Origin: Oceanicola sp. 22II-s10i
GTDB lineage: Bacteria; Pseudomonadota; Alphaproteobacteria; Rhodobacterales; Rhodobacteraceae
Assembly: GCF_002210105.1 (NCBI RefSeq)
Contig: NZ_AQQU01000011.1
Span: forward strand, 1-64,000
Length of the DNA: 64,000 bases
Direction: 5' to 3'
Shown: positions 8,166 through 16,785 of the stretch, in pieces
Layout of the letters: each line of letters begins with the position of its first letter
Position numbering within the stretch: the first letter of the stretch is position 1
Notes under the pieces: model-generated
Told to the model about the DNA's origin: nothing
Seen by the model: the letters and a program-made list of their open reading frames with translations, nothing else
The model's database searches: none
Made by a program: the position numbers and the translations under genes

Positions 8166-9217
8166 GTCAGCCCCAGCATCCGGCGATTGGCCGCGTCATC
8201 CGCGCCGCCCGCGGCGAAATCGTCGAAGGCATGGGGCGTGACGCGGATGATGTGGTCGCGAACGAACTGCGCCCCCTCGCGCGCCCCGTCCTCGGGGTGC
8301 TTCAGGGCGCATTCCCATTCGACGACCGCCCAGCCGTCGAAATCCATCGCGGCGAGCTTGGCGAAGATCGCCTTGAAGTCGACCTGCCCGTCGCCCAGCG
8401 ACCGGAACCGCCCGGCGCGATCCACCCAGGACTGGTAGCCGCCATAGACCCCCTGCCGCCCGGTCGGATTGAACTCCGCATCCTTGACGTGGAACGCTCC
8501 GATCCGTTCGGCATAGATGTCGAGGTTGTCGAGGTAATCGAGACATTGCAGGACATAGTGGCTCGGATCGTAGAGCATCATCGCGCGGGGGTGGTTGCCG
8601 ACCCGCTCGAGGAACATCTCGAAGCTGACACCGTCGTGCAGGTCCTCGCCCGGATGGATCTCGTAGCAGAGGTTCACGCCGTGTTCGTCGGCGTAGTCGA
8701 GCAGCGGACGCCAGCGCGCAGCCAGTTCGTCGAAGGCGGTTTCGATCAGCCCGGTAGGACGCTGCGGCCAGGGGTAGACATAGGGCCAGGCCAGCGCGCC
8801 CGAGAATGTCGGCAGCGCGGTCAGCCCGAGATTGGCGGAGGCCCGGACGGCCTTGCGCACCTGCTCGACCGCCCATGCCTGCCGTGCTGCGGGGTTGCCA
8901 CGAACGGCTTCGGCGGCGAAGCCGTCAAACGCCGCATCGTAGGCGGGATGCACGGCGACGAGTTGCCCCTGCAGATGGCAGGACAGTTCCGTCACCGTGA
9001 TGCCGTTGGCCCGCGCCTGTCCTGCCCAGTCCTCGCAATAGCCCCTGCTCTCGGCCGCCTTGTCGAGGTCGATCAGGCGGGCGTCCCAGCTGGGAACCTG
9101 AACGCCTTCGTAGCCGCAGTCCGCAGCCCAGCCGGTGATCCCCGTCCAGCTGTCGAAGGGCGCGTCGTCGCCCGCGAACTGCGCCAGAAACAGCGCAGGT
9201 CCCTTGATCGTCTTCAC
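8162..9217 (-). CDS. Sugar phosphate isomerase/epimerase-like TIM-barrel protein (xylose isomerase-like superfamily)
   Basis: 351 residues from the GTG at 9217, chosen because GGGAGG lies 5 nt upstream; the frame is open to 9283 but that would place the start inside the operator region. The AP-endonuclease-2/xylose-isomerase-like barrel shows metal-ligand-bearing strands: CYEIHPGEDL (Glu, His), MLYDPSHYV (Asp, His), AFHVKDAEF (His, Asp) and VVEWECA (Glu). It is the first gene of the sugar operon and presumably isomerises or epimerises the imported sugar or its keto derivative. Inosose isomerases and 3-keto-sugar epimerases belong here, so exact function is open. Confidence 0.82.
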   Translation of the reverse strand: MKTIKGPALFLAQFAGDDAPFDSWTGITGWAADCGYEGVQVPSWDARLIDLDKAAESRGYCEDWAGQARANGITVTELSCHLQGQLVAVHPAYDAAFDGFAAEAVRGNPAARQAWAVEQVRKAVRASANLGLTALPTFSGALAWPYVYPWPQRPTGLIETAFDELAARWRPLLDYADEHGVNLCYEIHPGEDLHDGVSFEMFLERVGNHPRAMMLYDPSHYVLQCLDYLDNLDIYAERIGAFHVKDAEFNPTGRQGVYGGYQSWVDRAGRFRSLGDGQVDFKAIFAKLAAMDFDGWAVVEWECALKHPEDGAREGAQFVRDHIIRVTPHAFDDFAAGGADDAANRRMLGLT

Positions 9218-9254
9218 GGCAGCCTCCCGTCGCGCGGATTCTCCCGATCCGCGC

Positions 9255-9270
9255 ATGTAATCGTTTGCAT
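9255..9270. promoter_or_regulatory. LacI-type operator, distal box
   Basis: ATGTAATCGTTTGCAT, a near-palindrome with the central CG typical of LacI/GalR-family operators. It lies 38 nt upstream of the isomerase start and 32 bp centre-to-centre (about three helical turns) from the second box, which would let both be bound on one DNA face. The product of the LacI gene at 9346 is the obvious ligand. Confidence 0.7.
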
Positions 9271-9286
9271 GGGAGCCTGACAAAGA

Positions 9287-9302
9287 ATGTAATCGTTTAC
9301 AA
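9287..9302. promoter_or_regulatory. LacI-type operator, proximal box
   Basis: ATGTAATCGTTTACAA; the 14-bp core TGTAATCGTTTACA (9288-9301) matches its reverse complement at 12 of 14 positions. It shares the 11-mer TGTAATCGTTT with the other box. Both boxes sit between the divergent isomerase operon and the LacI gene, which suggests operon control plus autoregulation. Confidence 0.75.
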
Positions 9303-9345
9303 GAGCGAAGATCCGGGCCATTCTGGCCGCCACTCAGAGGTGAGA

Positions 9346-10359
9346 ATGGATCGGAAAACCGCCACTATTCAGGACGTTGCGCGCGTGGCGGGGGTGTCCA
9401 CCGCGACGGTCAGCCGGACCCTGTCGAAACCGTCGGTGGTGGCGAAATCGACTCGGGAGGCCGTTCTGGATGCCGTGGCCGAAACCGGCTACCGCGTGAA
9501 CGCGACCGCCTCCAACCTCAGGCGCCAGCGCACCGGGACGGTCATCGTCCTGCTGCCGAACCTCGCCAACCCGTTCTTCTCGCAAATCCTCGCGGGGCTG
9601 GCGTCGGTCCTGACCCCCGCCCAGTTCGGCATGCTGATCGCCGACACCCAGTCCGGCCCGGATCCCGAGGAACGGCTGCGGCATTACCTGACATCCGGGC
9701 AGGCGGACGGGCTGATCCTTCTGGACGGCACATTGTCACCCGAGGCGCTGGCCATACCCGGTCGTCCACCCGTGGTGCTGGCCTGCGAATGGCTGGGGCA
9801 GGACCTGCCGTCCGTCCGGGTCGAGAACGAGAAGGGCGCGGCGCTTGCCGTCGGTCACCTCGCGCGGCTCGGGCATCGCAGGATCGGCCACGTCACCGGC
9901 CCGCGCGGCAACGTCCTGACCGAAACCCGGCTGGAGGGGTTCCGCTCGGCGCTCGGCAATCTCGGCCTGCCGCTGCGCGAGGACTGGGTCGTCGAGGGCG
10001 ACTTCAGCATGGACTCCGGGGCCGCCGCGGGGCGGGCCTGGCTGACCATGCAGGACCGACCGACTGCGCTTTTCCTGTCTTCGGACGAGATGGCGGTCGG
10101 GTTCCTGGGCGAGGTGCAGCGCGCCGGCGTGCTTGTGCCCGAGGATGTGTCGATCGTCGGCTTCGACAACATCGAGATCGCGCAGCACCTCAGTCCGGGC
10201 CTGACGACCATCCGCCAGCCGCGCACACAGATCGGGGTCCGCGCGGCGGAACTGCTGCTTGCCATGATCGAAACAGGCTCTCTGACGGGGCCTTCGGAAC
10301 TGATCGAGGTCGAATTCATCCGCCGCGGCAGTGCGGCCCGCCCGCCCCACGAAGTCTGA
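9346..10359 (+). CDS. LacI-family transcriptional regulator of the sugar operon
   Basis: 337 residues from the ATG at 9346, preceded by AGAGGTGAGA; an upstream in-frame ATG at 9265 would overlap the operators. The N-terminal helix-turn-helix reads TIQDVARVAGVSTATVSRTL (residues 7-26), with the hinge-like TASNLRRQRTG before a periplasmic-binding-protein-like effector domain containing LPNLANPFF and SIVGFDNIE. The divergent position and the two operators at 9255 and 9287 indicate repression of the isomerase-to-glucokinase operon, relieved by a sugar ligand. Confidence 0.9.
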   Translation: MDRKTATIQDVARVAGVSTATVSRTLSKPSVVAKSTREAVLDAVAETGYRVNATASNLRRQRTGTVIVLLPNLANPFFSQILAGLASVLTPAQFGMLIADTQSGPDPEERLRHYLTSGQADGLILLDGTLSPEALAIPGRPPVVLACEWLGQDLPSVRVENEKGAALAVGHLARLGHRRIGHVTGPRGNVLTETRLEGFRSALGNLGLPLREDWVVEGDFSMDSGAAAGRAWLTMQDRPTALFLSSDEMAVGFLGEVQRAGVLVPEDVSIVGFDNIEIAQHLSPGLTTIRQPRTQIGVRAAELLLAMIETGSLTGPSELIEVEFIRRGSAARPPHEV

Positions 10360-10361
10360 AC

Positions 10362-11867
10362 TCAGCCCCCGAACAGCCCACCGAACTGGTCGCGCAGCAG
10401 ATTCTTCTGGACCTTGCCCATCGTGTTGCGCGGAAGGTCGGGCAGGATTTCGATGGCCTTGGGCTGCTTGAACTTGGCGAGGCGTGGCGCGATCCCGGCG
10501 CGGACGGCATCGGGGTCGATCTGCGCACCGGGACGCGGGACGAGCACGGCGACCACCCCCTCCCCGAAATCGGGATGCGGCACGCCGATCACCGCGCTTT
10601 CGAGAACGTCGGCCTGTTCGTCGAGGATCAGCTCGATCTCCTTGGGATAGATGTTGTAACCGCCCGAAATGATCAGGTCCTTGGCCCGGCCCACGATGTG
10701 GACATAGCCATCCGGATCGACCGTCCCGATATCCCCGGTGATGAACCAGCCGTCCGCACGCAGTTCCGCCGCCGTCTTCTCGGGCATCCGCCAATAGCCC
10801 TGAAACACGTTCGGACCGCGCACCTCGATGATCCCCGTATCGCCCTGATCCAGTGTCGCGCCGGTGTCGGGATCGGTGATCTTCAGCTCGACCCCCGGCA
10901 GCGGAAAGCCGACCGTCCCGGCCCGCCGTTCCCCGTCGTAGGGGTTGGAGGTGTTCATGTTCGTCTCGGTCATCCCGTAGCGCTCGAGGATGCGGTGCCC
11001 GGTGCGTGCTTCGAACTCGCGATGCGTTTCGGCCAGCAGCGGGGCGGAGCCGGAGGTGAACAGGCGCATGTCCTTGGTCAGGTCGGATGTGAAACGGTCG
11101 TCTGACAGAAGCCGCGTATAGAACGTCGGCACACCCATCATCGAGGTCGCGTCAGGCAGCCATCGGATCACGCTGTCGGCGTCGAACTTTGGCAGAAAGA
11201 TCATCGACCCGCCCGAGGCCAGCACCACGTTCGTCGCAACGAACAGCCCGTGCGTGTGGAAGATCGGCAGGGCATGCAGCAGGACGTCGCTTTCGGTGAA
11301 CCCCCAGAGTTCGGCCAACGTCAGCGCGTTCGACAGCAGGTTCGACTGGCTGAGCATCGCGCCCTTCGACCGTCCAGTCGTGCCGGAGGTGTAGAGCAGC
11401 GCGGCCAGGTCGTCAGGCCCACGCTCAGCCGGGATAAAATCGTGGTCCTTGGCGGCGAGGTCCGTCAGGGTCCCCTGCCCGGCCGGGTCCAGCGTAAGAA
11501 CCTTCGCACCGCCCGCGATCCGTTCGACCGTCGCCTGCGCGGCCGGTCCGCAGATGACCGCGCCGGCCTCGCTGTCGCCGATGAAGTACTCCAGCTCGTC
11601 CGCCGTATAGGCCGTGTTGAGCGGCAGGAAGACGATCCCCGCCATGACGCAGGCGGCATAGAGCGCCAGTGCCTCCGGTGATTTCTCCACCTGCACGGCC
11701 AGCCGGTCGCCGGGCTGTAGCCCGAGCGAGACGAGTGCCCCGGCCTGCCGCTCCGCCATACGGTAGAACACCGCCCCGGACAGGGTCGCGCCATCGGGCA
11801 GGGTCAGGAACGTGTCGTCGCGCGCCGCGAGCGGGGCGATCAGGCGGTCATGCAGCGGATTGGCCAT
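10362..11867 (-). CDS. matB: Malonyl-CoA synthetase (malonate-CoA ligase)
   Basis: 501-residue class I adenylate-forming enzyme that makes malonyl-CoA from malonate, CoA and ATP. Motifs: LLYTSGTTGRSKG (residues about 155-167), YGMTETNMN, GWFITGDIG..DPDGY, GRAKDLIISGGYNIYPKE, and the catalytic Lys in NTMGKVQKN close to the C-terminus. The NMNTSNPYDGERR stretch after the YGMTE motif resembles MatB of rhizobia, where an Arg in this region binds the second carboxylate. The assignment is made firm by the malonyl-CoA decarboxylase gene 11 nt upstream and the TRAP genes beyond, in the order matPQMAB. Confidence 0.9.
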   Translation of the reverse strand: MANPLHDRLIAPLAARDDTFLTLPDGATLSGAVFYRMAERQAGALVSLGLQPGDRLAVQVEKSPEALALYAACVMAGIVFLPLNTAYTADELEYFIGDSEAGAVICGPAAQATVERIAGGAKVLTLDPAGQGTLTDLAAKDHDFIPAERGPDDLAALLYTSGTTGRSKGAMLSQSNLLSNALTLAELWGFTESDVLLHALPIFHTHGLFVATNVVLASGGSMIFLPKFDADSVIRWLPDATSMMGVPTFYTRLLSDDRFTSDLTKDMRLFTSGSAPLLAETHREFEARTGHRILERYGMTETNMNTSNPYDGERRAGTVGFPLPGVELKITDPDTGATLDQGDTGIIEVRGPNVFQGYWRMPEKTAAELRADGWFITGDIGTVDPDGYVHIVGRAKDLIISGGYNIYPKEIELILDEQADVLESAVIGVPHPDFGEGVVAVLVPRPGAQIDPDAVRAGIAPRLAKFKQPKAIEILPDLPRNTMGKVQKNLLRDQFGGLFGG

Positions 11868-11878
11868 GTCTCGGGTCC

Positions 11879-13117
11879 TCAGGCGGCAACTGTGGTACGC
11901 AGCAGGGCGCGCACCTCTTTCGAAGCGACGACCTCCCTGTCGCTGGCAAAACGTTCGTGGTTCTCGGCAAAGGTGTCGGCGTCGTAGCGGTAGTTCACCA
12001 TCGCACCCGCACTCTCCGCCATGCCCTTGTCCGAGGTGTCGGCACGTGCATGGACCGCGTGAACATAGGCCCCGTTGCCAAGGTGGAAGCGCGATACGGG
12101 ATCGTAGGGCATGCCGTCTCCGCGCTTGGCGGTCAGCAGGAACCGGGCGGCCGTGGCCCTGAGCCCCTCGTCATCCAGCCGTGCGGCGTCGATCCCCTGC
12201 TCGGCCATCCATTTCTTCAGGGTCGGAATGGGCGAAAGAGTGACGAATGTCGTGATGTTCGGCAGCTCCGACGACAGGTCCTCCGCCACCTGCTTGATCA
12301 GCGAATTTCCGAAGGAGATCCCGGCCAGCCCGGCCTGGCAATTCGAGATGGAATAGAACACCGCCGTATCCGCCTCCTCGGCCCCAAGCGGTGCGCGGTC
12401 CTCGGCCAGCAGCTTCTGGACCGAGCCGGGGATGCCCTGCGTCAGCGCCACCTCGACGAAGATCAGTGGCTCGTCCGGCATGGCGGGGTGGAAGAAGGCA
12501 AAGCAACGGCGGTCTTCCGGCTCCACCCGGCGGCGCAGATCGTCCCAGCTGTCGATGGCATGGACCGCCTCGTAGGCGATGATCTTTTCGAGGATCGCTG
12601 CAGGGCTTTCCCACGAGATCGGGCGCAGCACGAGGAAGCCGCGGTTGAACCACGAGGTGAAGAGGTGCTGGAAATCGAGGTCGATCCGCGCACGCGGGTC
12701 CGAACGCGGGATCAGCCGCAACAGGTCCGACCGCATGGCGACCAGTTGGGTCGTCGCCCCCGGCACCCGGTTCAGCCGGCGCGCCAGTTCCTGCCGGGCG
12801 GGTTCGGCGGAGGCGAGGAAACGGGCGTAATTGGCCGGATTCGGCTCTGCTTCGAACGCATCCAGCGCCGCACGCACCTTGTCCGGTGCGATGCCAAGAT
12901 CCCCGGCAAGGTGGTCGAAGAAGGCGATCTTGCCCGCATCGTCCAGCTTGCCGAACCGGTCCAGGATATGCGCCGCCGCCGTCATCCCCGAGATCTCGCC
13001 ACTGGTCGACAGCAGGTCGTGGATCAGCCCCTCGGTCGACCGGGCCGAAGGTGGCGGCACGGCCTTGCGGGTCTGGCGGGCAAAGATGGTGGCGAGGACG
13101 TCGGACAGGATGCTCAC
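11879..13117 (-). CDS. matA: Malonyl-CoA decarboxylase
   Basis: 412 residues from the GTG at 13117, whose GTGA overlaps the stop of the permease gene; the frame stays open far upstream only as antisense-type noise through matM. The all-alpha N-terminal domain is followed by the GNAT-like catalytic domain with CFAFFHPAMPDEPLIFVEV, the FYSISNCQAGLAGISFGN segment and LSPIPTLKKW, all typical of MCD. The enzyme converts malonyl-CoA to acetyl-CoA and CO2. It is slightly shorter than many MCDs of about 450 residues, mostly at the N-terminus. Next to matB it completes malonate to acetyl-CoA. Confidence 0.92.
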   Translation of the reverse strand: MSILSDVLATIFARQTRKAVPPPSARSTEGLIHDLLSTSGEISGMTAAAHILDRFGKLDDAGKIAFFDHLAGDLGIAPDKVRAALDAFEAEPNPANYARFLASAEPARQELARRLNRVPGATTQLVAMRSDLLRLIPRSDPRARIDLDFQHLFTSWFNRGFLVLRPISWESPAAILEKIIAYEAVHAIDSWDDLRRRVEPEDRRCFAFFHPAMPDEPLIFVEVALTQGIPGSVQKLLAEDRAPLGAEEADTAVFYSISNCQAGLAGISFGNSLIKQVAEDLSSELPNITTFVTLSPIPTLKKWMAEQGIDAARLDDEGLRATAARFLLTAKRGDGMPYDPVSRFHLGNGAYVHAVHARADTSDKGMAESAGAMVNYRYDADTFAENHERFASDREVVASKEVRALLRTTVAA

Positions 13118-14433
13118 AGTGCCACTCCCATGACGGCGGTTGGAAGCCAGGTCGCGAGACCCGGAAAGATGCAGAGGATCACGATCGCGAGGATCATGCA
13201 GCCCACGAAGGGCAGCGACCCGACCAGCACCTGGCGCAGCGTGATGTCGGGTGCGATTCCGTTGATGACGTAGAGGTTGAGCCCCACGGGAGGCGTTATC
13301 AACCCGATCTCCATGTTGATCGTCAGGATGACCGCGAACCAGTAGGGATCGAAACCCGCCGCCGTGATAATGGGCAGCAGGATCGGCGCGGACATCAGGA
13401 TCACCGCCACCGGCGGCAGGAAGAACCCGGCGACCAGCAGGAACAGGTTGATGATCGCCATCAGCACCCACTTGTTCACGTCCAGCGCGGCGATCCACTG
13501 CGCGACGGACTGGGTGACCAGCAGCGAAGACAGCATGAAGCTGAACACGCCCGCCGCGCCAATGATGAAGAGGATCATCACCGACTCGCGCGTGGAATCC
13601 TTGAGCACCGCCCAGAGTTCGCGGTGCGACACCATCCGGTAGATCACCATCGCGGCGATGATACAGAGCATCGCGCCGACAGCGGCGGTTTCCGATGGCG
13701 TGGCGATGCCGCCGTAAAGGGCCACCAGCACGCCCACGATGATCAGCAGGAACGGGATGACGCGGGGCAGGATCTCGAACTTCTCGCGCCAGGAATAGCG
13801 GATGCCGGCCAGCGCCGTCGTCGCGGCGCCGCGACGCCAGGTGTCGAAGATCGCCCAAGCGATGAAGAGAGACACCAGCAGCAGGCCGGGGATGACGCCC
13901 GCAAGGAACAGCCGCCCGATCGAGGTCTCCGTCGCAATGCCGTAGACGATCATCGTGACCGAGGGCGGGATCAGGATCCCCAGTGTGCCCCCCGCCGCGA
14001 TGGAGCCCGCGGCGACCTCGGCCGGATAGCCACGGCGGCGCATTTCGGGGATGCCCATCTTGCCGATGGCGGCGCAGGTGGCGGGGGACGAGCCCGACAT
14101 GGCCGCGAAGAGGCCACAGGCGCCGAGGTTCGACACGACGAGGCCGCCGGGCACGCGGGTCAGCCAGCGCTCCAGCGCCTCGTAGAGGTCCGGGCCCGCG
14201 CGGGTCGACGCGATCGAGGCGCCCATGATGATGAACATCGGGATCGACAGCAGCGCGAAGCTGTTCAGTTCGGCGTAGAAGAGTTCCGGCAGCGCCTCGA
14301 GCGAGCGCGGGCCGTCGAAGATCAGCAGGAAGAACGTGGCGACCAGCAGCAGCCCGATGGCGACCGAGACGCCGGAGAACAGCACGACCACGGTGACGAC
14401 GGCGATGGCCAGTCCGATCAGAAGGGGATCCAT
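13114..14433 (-). CDS. matM: TRAP transporter large permease (DctM-type), probable malonate transporter
   Basis: 439 residues from the ATG at 14433, which overlaps the matQ stop (ATGA). About 12 membrane segments are visible, with DctM signatures LSIPMFIIMG, the SGSSPATCAAIGKMGIPEM loop, AAGGTLGILIPPS and the repeat-like NMEIGLITPPVGLNLYV near the C-terminus. With the small permease and the binding protein it forms a Na+-driven dicarboxylate importer. The malonate assignment follows from the matAB genes immediately downstream in the same operon. Confidence 0.9.
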   Translation of the reverse strand: MDPLLIGLAIAVVTVVVLFSGVSVAIGLLLVATFFLLIFDGPRSLEALPELFYAELNSFALLSIPMFIIMGASIASTRAGPDLYEALERWLTRVPGGLVVSNLGACGLFAAMSGSSPATCAAIGKMGIPEMRRRGYPAEVAAGSIAAGGTLGILIPPSVTMIVYGIATETSIGRLFLAGVIPGLLLVSLFIAWAIFDTWRRGAATTALAGIRYSWREKFEILPRVIPFLLIIVGVLVALYGGIATPSETAAVGAMLCIIAAMVIYRMVSHRELWAVLKDSTRESVMILFIIGAAGVFSFMLSSLLVTQSVAQWIAALDVNKWVLMAIINLFLLVAGFFLPPVAVILMSAPILLPIITAAGFDPYWFAVILTINMEIGLITPPVGLNLYVINGIAPDITLRQVLVGSLPFVGCMILAIVILCIFPGLATWLPTAVMGVAL

Positions 14434-15005
14434 CAGTCGAGGCTTTCTTCGGGATGCGGCAGCGGAATGGCCTGTGGCGGGGCGAAGGCCGCCATCCAGA
14501 GGTCCGCGAGCAGTTGCAGAAGGTAGAGGCCGAAGCCGAGGGGGACGCTGAGGTAGGTGATCCAGAGCGGGAATTTCCAGACGGATTCCGACTTCCAGTT
14601 CCGCGACCACGCCAGTTCGAACATGTGCCAGCCATACCAGAGCATCGCCGCCGCCATGATGATGGTCAGCCCCATGACGATCACCGCCAGCACCCGGCGT
14701 GCACCGACCGGCAGAAGGCCGGGCAGCAGGTCGACACCGACATGGCCCCTCAGTTTCTGGACGTAGGACAGGCCCAGCAGGGTCGCACCGATGACGAGAT
14801 AGATGACGGCCTCGGTCTGCCAGATGGTGGACTGGCCCAGAACCGAGCGGACAAAGATCATGTGGCAGGTGATCAGCACCGCCGCGAGGATCATGAAGGC
14901 AGCCGCGACGCCGAAGACCGTCGAGACCGCCGCCAGTACGCGAAGCACCAGCGGCGGCCGATAGCCGGCGCCCGCCGGCGATGTGTCGGCGGGCGTATGT
15001 GTCAT
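14433..15005 (-). CDS. matQ: TRAP transporter small permease (DctQ-type), probable malonate transporter
   Basis: 190 residues from the ATG at 15005, which overlaps the matP stop (ATGA); a longer frame to 15098 lies inside matP. Four hydrophobic segments are visible (about residues 20-45, 60-80, 100-125, 145-170), the normal DctQ topology. The first periplasmic part has the family's TEAVIYLVIGATLLGLSYV pattern. It bridges binding protein and large permease. The final residues overlap matM by 1-4 nt, which makes the stoichiometry translationally coupled. Confidence 0.87.
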   Translation of the reverse strand: MTHTPADTSPAGAGYRPPLVLRVLAAVSTVFGVAAAFMILAAVLITCHMIFVRSVLGQSTIWQTEAVIYLVIGATLLGLSYVQKLRGHVGVDLLPGLLPVGARRVLAVIVMGLTIIMAAAMLWYGWHMFELAWSRNWKSESVWKFPLWITYLSVPLGFGLYLLQLLADLWMAAFAPPQAIPLPHPEESLD

Positions 15006-15979
15006 TCGACGCTCAGCGCCATGTCGAGCAGTTCCTGCCCGTTCGGCGTGTCCTTGACGAAGGTCGGATAGGACGTCGTCTTGGCCAGTTCGCGCCATGC
15101 GTCGAAGTCGGCCTGGCTCATCTCGGCGATTTCGACGCCTGCGTCGCTGAACGCCTTGGTGGTGATCGCGTCACCTTCCTTGGCCTTCTCCAGATACCAT
15201 GCCTCGGCCTTGGCCGATGCGTCGGTCAGCGCCTTCTGCTGTGCCTCGGAAAGACCGTCGAAGGTGGTCTTGTTGATCAGCAGCGGCTGATACATGAACC
15301 ACAGCGCGGTTTCACCTGCGGGGGTGTAGCACTTCAGCTGTTCATACAGACGATAGCTGAGGAAGCTTTCGGACGAGGTGTTGGTCGCGTCCAGAACGCC
15401 GGTCTGCAGCGCCGGATAGATCTCGGACGACGCCATCGAGCTGATCGAGGCCCCTGCCCCGGCCAGCATCTCTTCGAACGCCGAACCGGCGGCGCGGATG
15501 GTCACGCCCTTCACGTCCTCGGGCTTGGTGATGCAGCCCTTGTTCGACCCGAACCCGCCTGCAAGGTAGCCGTGCACGAGGGTTTTCACGTCATCGCCGT
15601 TCATGATCTCTTCGATCTTGCCCATGAAGGGCGAGGCCGAGAGGCGCGCGGCGTGGTCGTGGTTTTTCACGAGGCCCGGCATCAGGGTCAGGTTGTAGGC
15701 CGGTTGCTGGCCGCCCGCGTAGGACAGCGGCAGGACCGTCATGTCGAGCTGGCCGCGCGACAGCGGCGTGTACTGCTCGCGCGCCTTGAACAGGGTCTGG
15801 TTCGGGTAGATCTGGATCTCCAGATCGACACCGGCCGCCTTGACGTCATCGGCGACCATCTGCGCGACCTGGTGGCGGACATCGCTTTCCGACCATTGAT
15901 GCGACAGCTTCAGGGTTTCGGCACCCGCCGCACCCGCGAAGACTGCGGCGAGAGCGCTCGCCGCGAGTAGATGTTTCAT
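15002..15979 (-). CDS. matP: TRAP transporter substrate-binding protein (DctP-type), probable malonate-binding
   Basis: 325 residues from the ATG at 15979, preceded by GGGAGGAAAATCA. A signal peptide with cleavage after AGAAGA (about residue 20) precedes the mature ETLKLSHQW start that is typical of DctP proteins. Further family marks are IRAAGSAFEEML, the substrate-carboxylate Arg region, and VLDATNTSSES. It is the first gene of the operon and faces the GntR/FCD regulator gene across a 94-nt gap. Periplasmic. Confidence 0.88.
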   Translation of the reverse strand: MKHLLAASALAAVFAGAAGAETLKLSHQWSESDVRHQVAQMVADDVKAAGVDLEIQIYPNQTLFKAREQYTPLSRGQLDMTVLPLSYAGGQQPAYNLTLMPGLVKNHDHAARLSASPFMGKIEEIMNGDDVKTLVHGYLAGGFGSNKGCITKPEDVKGVTIRAAGSAFEEMLAGAGASISSMASSEIYPALQTGVLDATNTSSESFLSYRLYEQLKCYTPAGETALWFMYQPLLINKTTFDGLSEAQQKALTDASAKAEAWYLEKAKEGDAITTKAFSDAGVEIAEMSQADFDAWRELAKTTSYPTFVKDTPNGQELLDMALSVE

Positions 15980-16058
15980 TGATTTTCCTCCCATGGCCGT
16001 TCGTTTCGGAACGGCGACGGGATCAGAAAGCAAGGCGTTGCGTACTCTGTCAACCTTC

Positions 16059-16068
16059 TTGTATACGA
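16059..16068. promoter_or_regulatory. GntR/FCD-type operator candidate
   Basis: TTGTATACGA, one base off the palindrome TTGTATACAA that many FadR/FCD-subfamily regulators of TRAP operons bind. It lies 6-15 nt before the chosen start of the GntR gene, within the matP-regulator intergenic region, and so could control both directions. Confidence 0.5.
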
Positions 16069-16073
16069 AACCC

Positions 16074-16766
16074 ATGTCTTCGCATTCTGCAATACATGAC
16101 TCCGCCGAGGTCCGCAGCCGCTCCGACGTGATCGCGGCGCTTCTGGAAGAGCAGATCCTGACGGGCCGTTTCGCGCCCGGCACCCGGCTGGACGAAGCCT
16201 CGCTTGCCGAGGAACACGAGGTCTCGCGCACCCCGATCCGCGAGGCTTTCCAGAAGCTTGCGCAGTCCGGTCTGGTCGAGCACGCGCCACGCCGCGGAGT
16301 CTTCGTCCGGCAGGCCACACCGGTCGAGATCATGGAGATGTTCGAGGTCATGGCCGAGATCGAGGCGGTCTGCGGCCGTCTGGCCGCCCTGCGGAGCACC
16401 GAGGCGCAGATCGACGCGCTGCGTCGTGCCAATGCCGCCTGCCGACTCGCCTTCGAGGCAGGGGATGCCGACCGCTACTACGAGCAGAACGGCACCTTCC
16501 ACCACCTGATCTACGCGCAGGCCGGCAACCGGTACCTGGAACAGGAGGCCCGGCGGCTGCATCGCCGTCTGAAGCCCTATCGCCGGATGCAGCTGCATCT
16601 GCGTGGCCGTCTGGCGCAGTCGATGGCCGAACACGAAGCGATCGTGGATGCCATCGCGGCGGGTGAAGGCACTCTGGCCGCTGACCTGCTGCGCGACCAT
16701 GTCGCCGTGCAGGGCGAGAAGTTCCACCATCTGCTGACGCAGTTGCGTCCGGTCACGCAGGCCTGA
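16074..16766 (+). CDS. matR: GntR-family regulator with FCD domain, probable malonate regulator
   Basis: 230 residues from the ATG at 16074; the in-frame ATG at 15993 would put the palindrome TTGTATACGA inside the coding region, so the shorter start is preferred even though no strong ribosome site is visible. The winged helix has the GntR pattern LLEEQILTGRFAPGTRLDEASLAEE..VSRTPIREAFQKL (residues about 20-62). The all-helical FCD effector domain follows with NGTFHHLIYAQAGN and HEAIVDAI..G, including the metal-binding His residues. It is divergent from matPQMAB and most likely senses malonate or malonyl-CoA. Confidence 0.82.
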   Translation: MSSHSAIHDSAEVRSRSDVIAALLEEQILTGRFAPGTRLDEASLAEEHEVSRTPIREAFQKLAQSGLVEHAPRRGVFVRQATPVEIMEMFEVMAEIEAVCGRLAALRSTEAQIDALRRANAACRLAFEAGDADRYYEQNGTFHHLIYAQAGNRYLEQEARRLHRRLKPYRRMQLHLRGRLAQSMAEHEAIVDAIAAGEGTLAADLLRDHVAVQGEKFHHLLTQLRPVTQA

Positions 16767-16785
16767 CGCGGAGCTTTCGGGCAGG

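Noticed and set aside
11879-14635. Very long 918-codon open frame on the minus strand covering matA and matM
   Set aside because: Only the last 412 codons (from the GTG at 13117) look like malonyl-CoA decarboxylase. The rest is Arg/Pro-rich, lies in another frame of matM, and is a GC-rich artefact.
15993-16073. Longer start for the GntR/FCD regulator at 15993
   Set aside because: It would place the TTGTATACGA palindrome inside the gene and cover nearly the whole divergent promoter gap.
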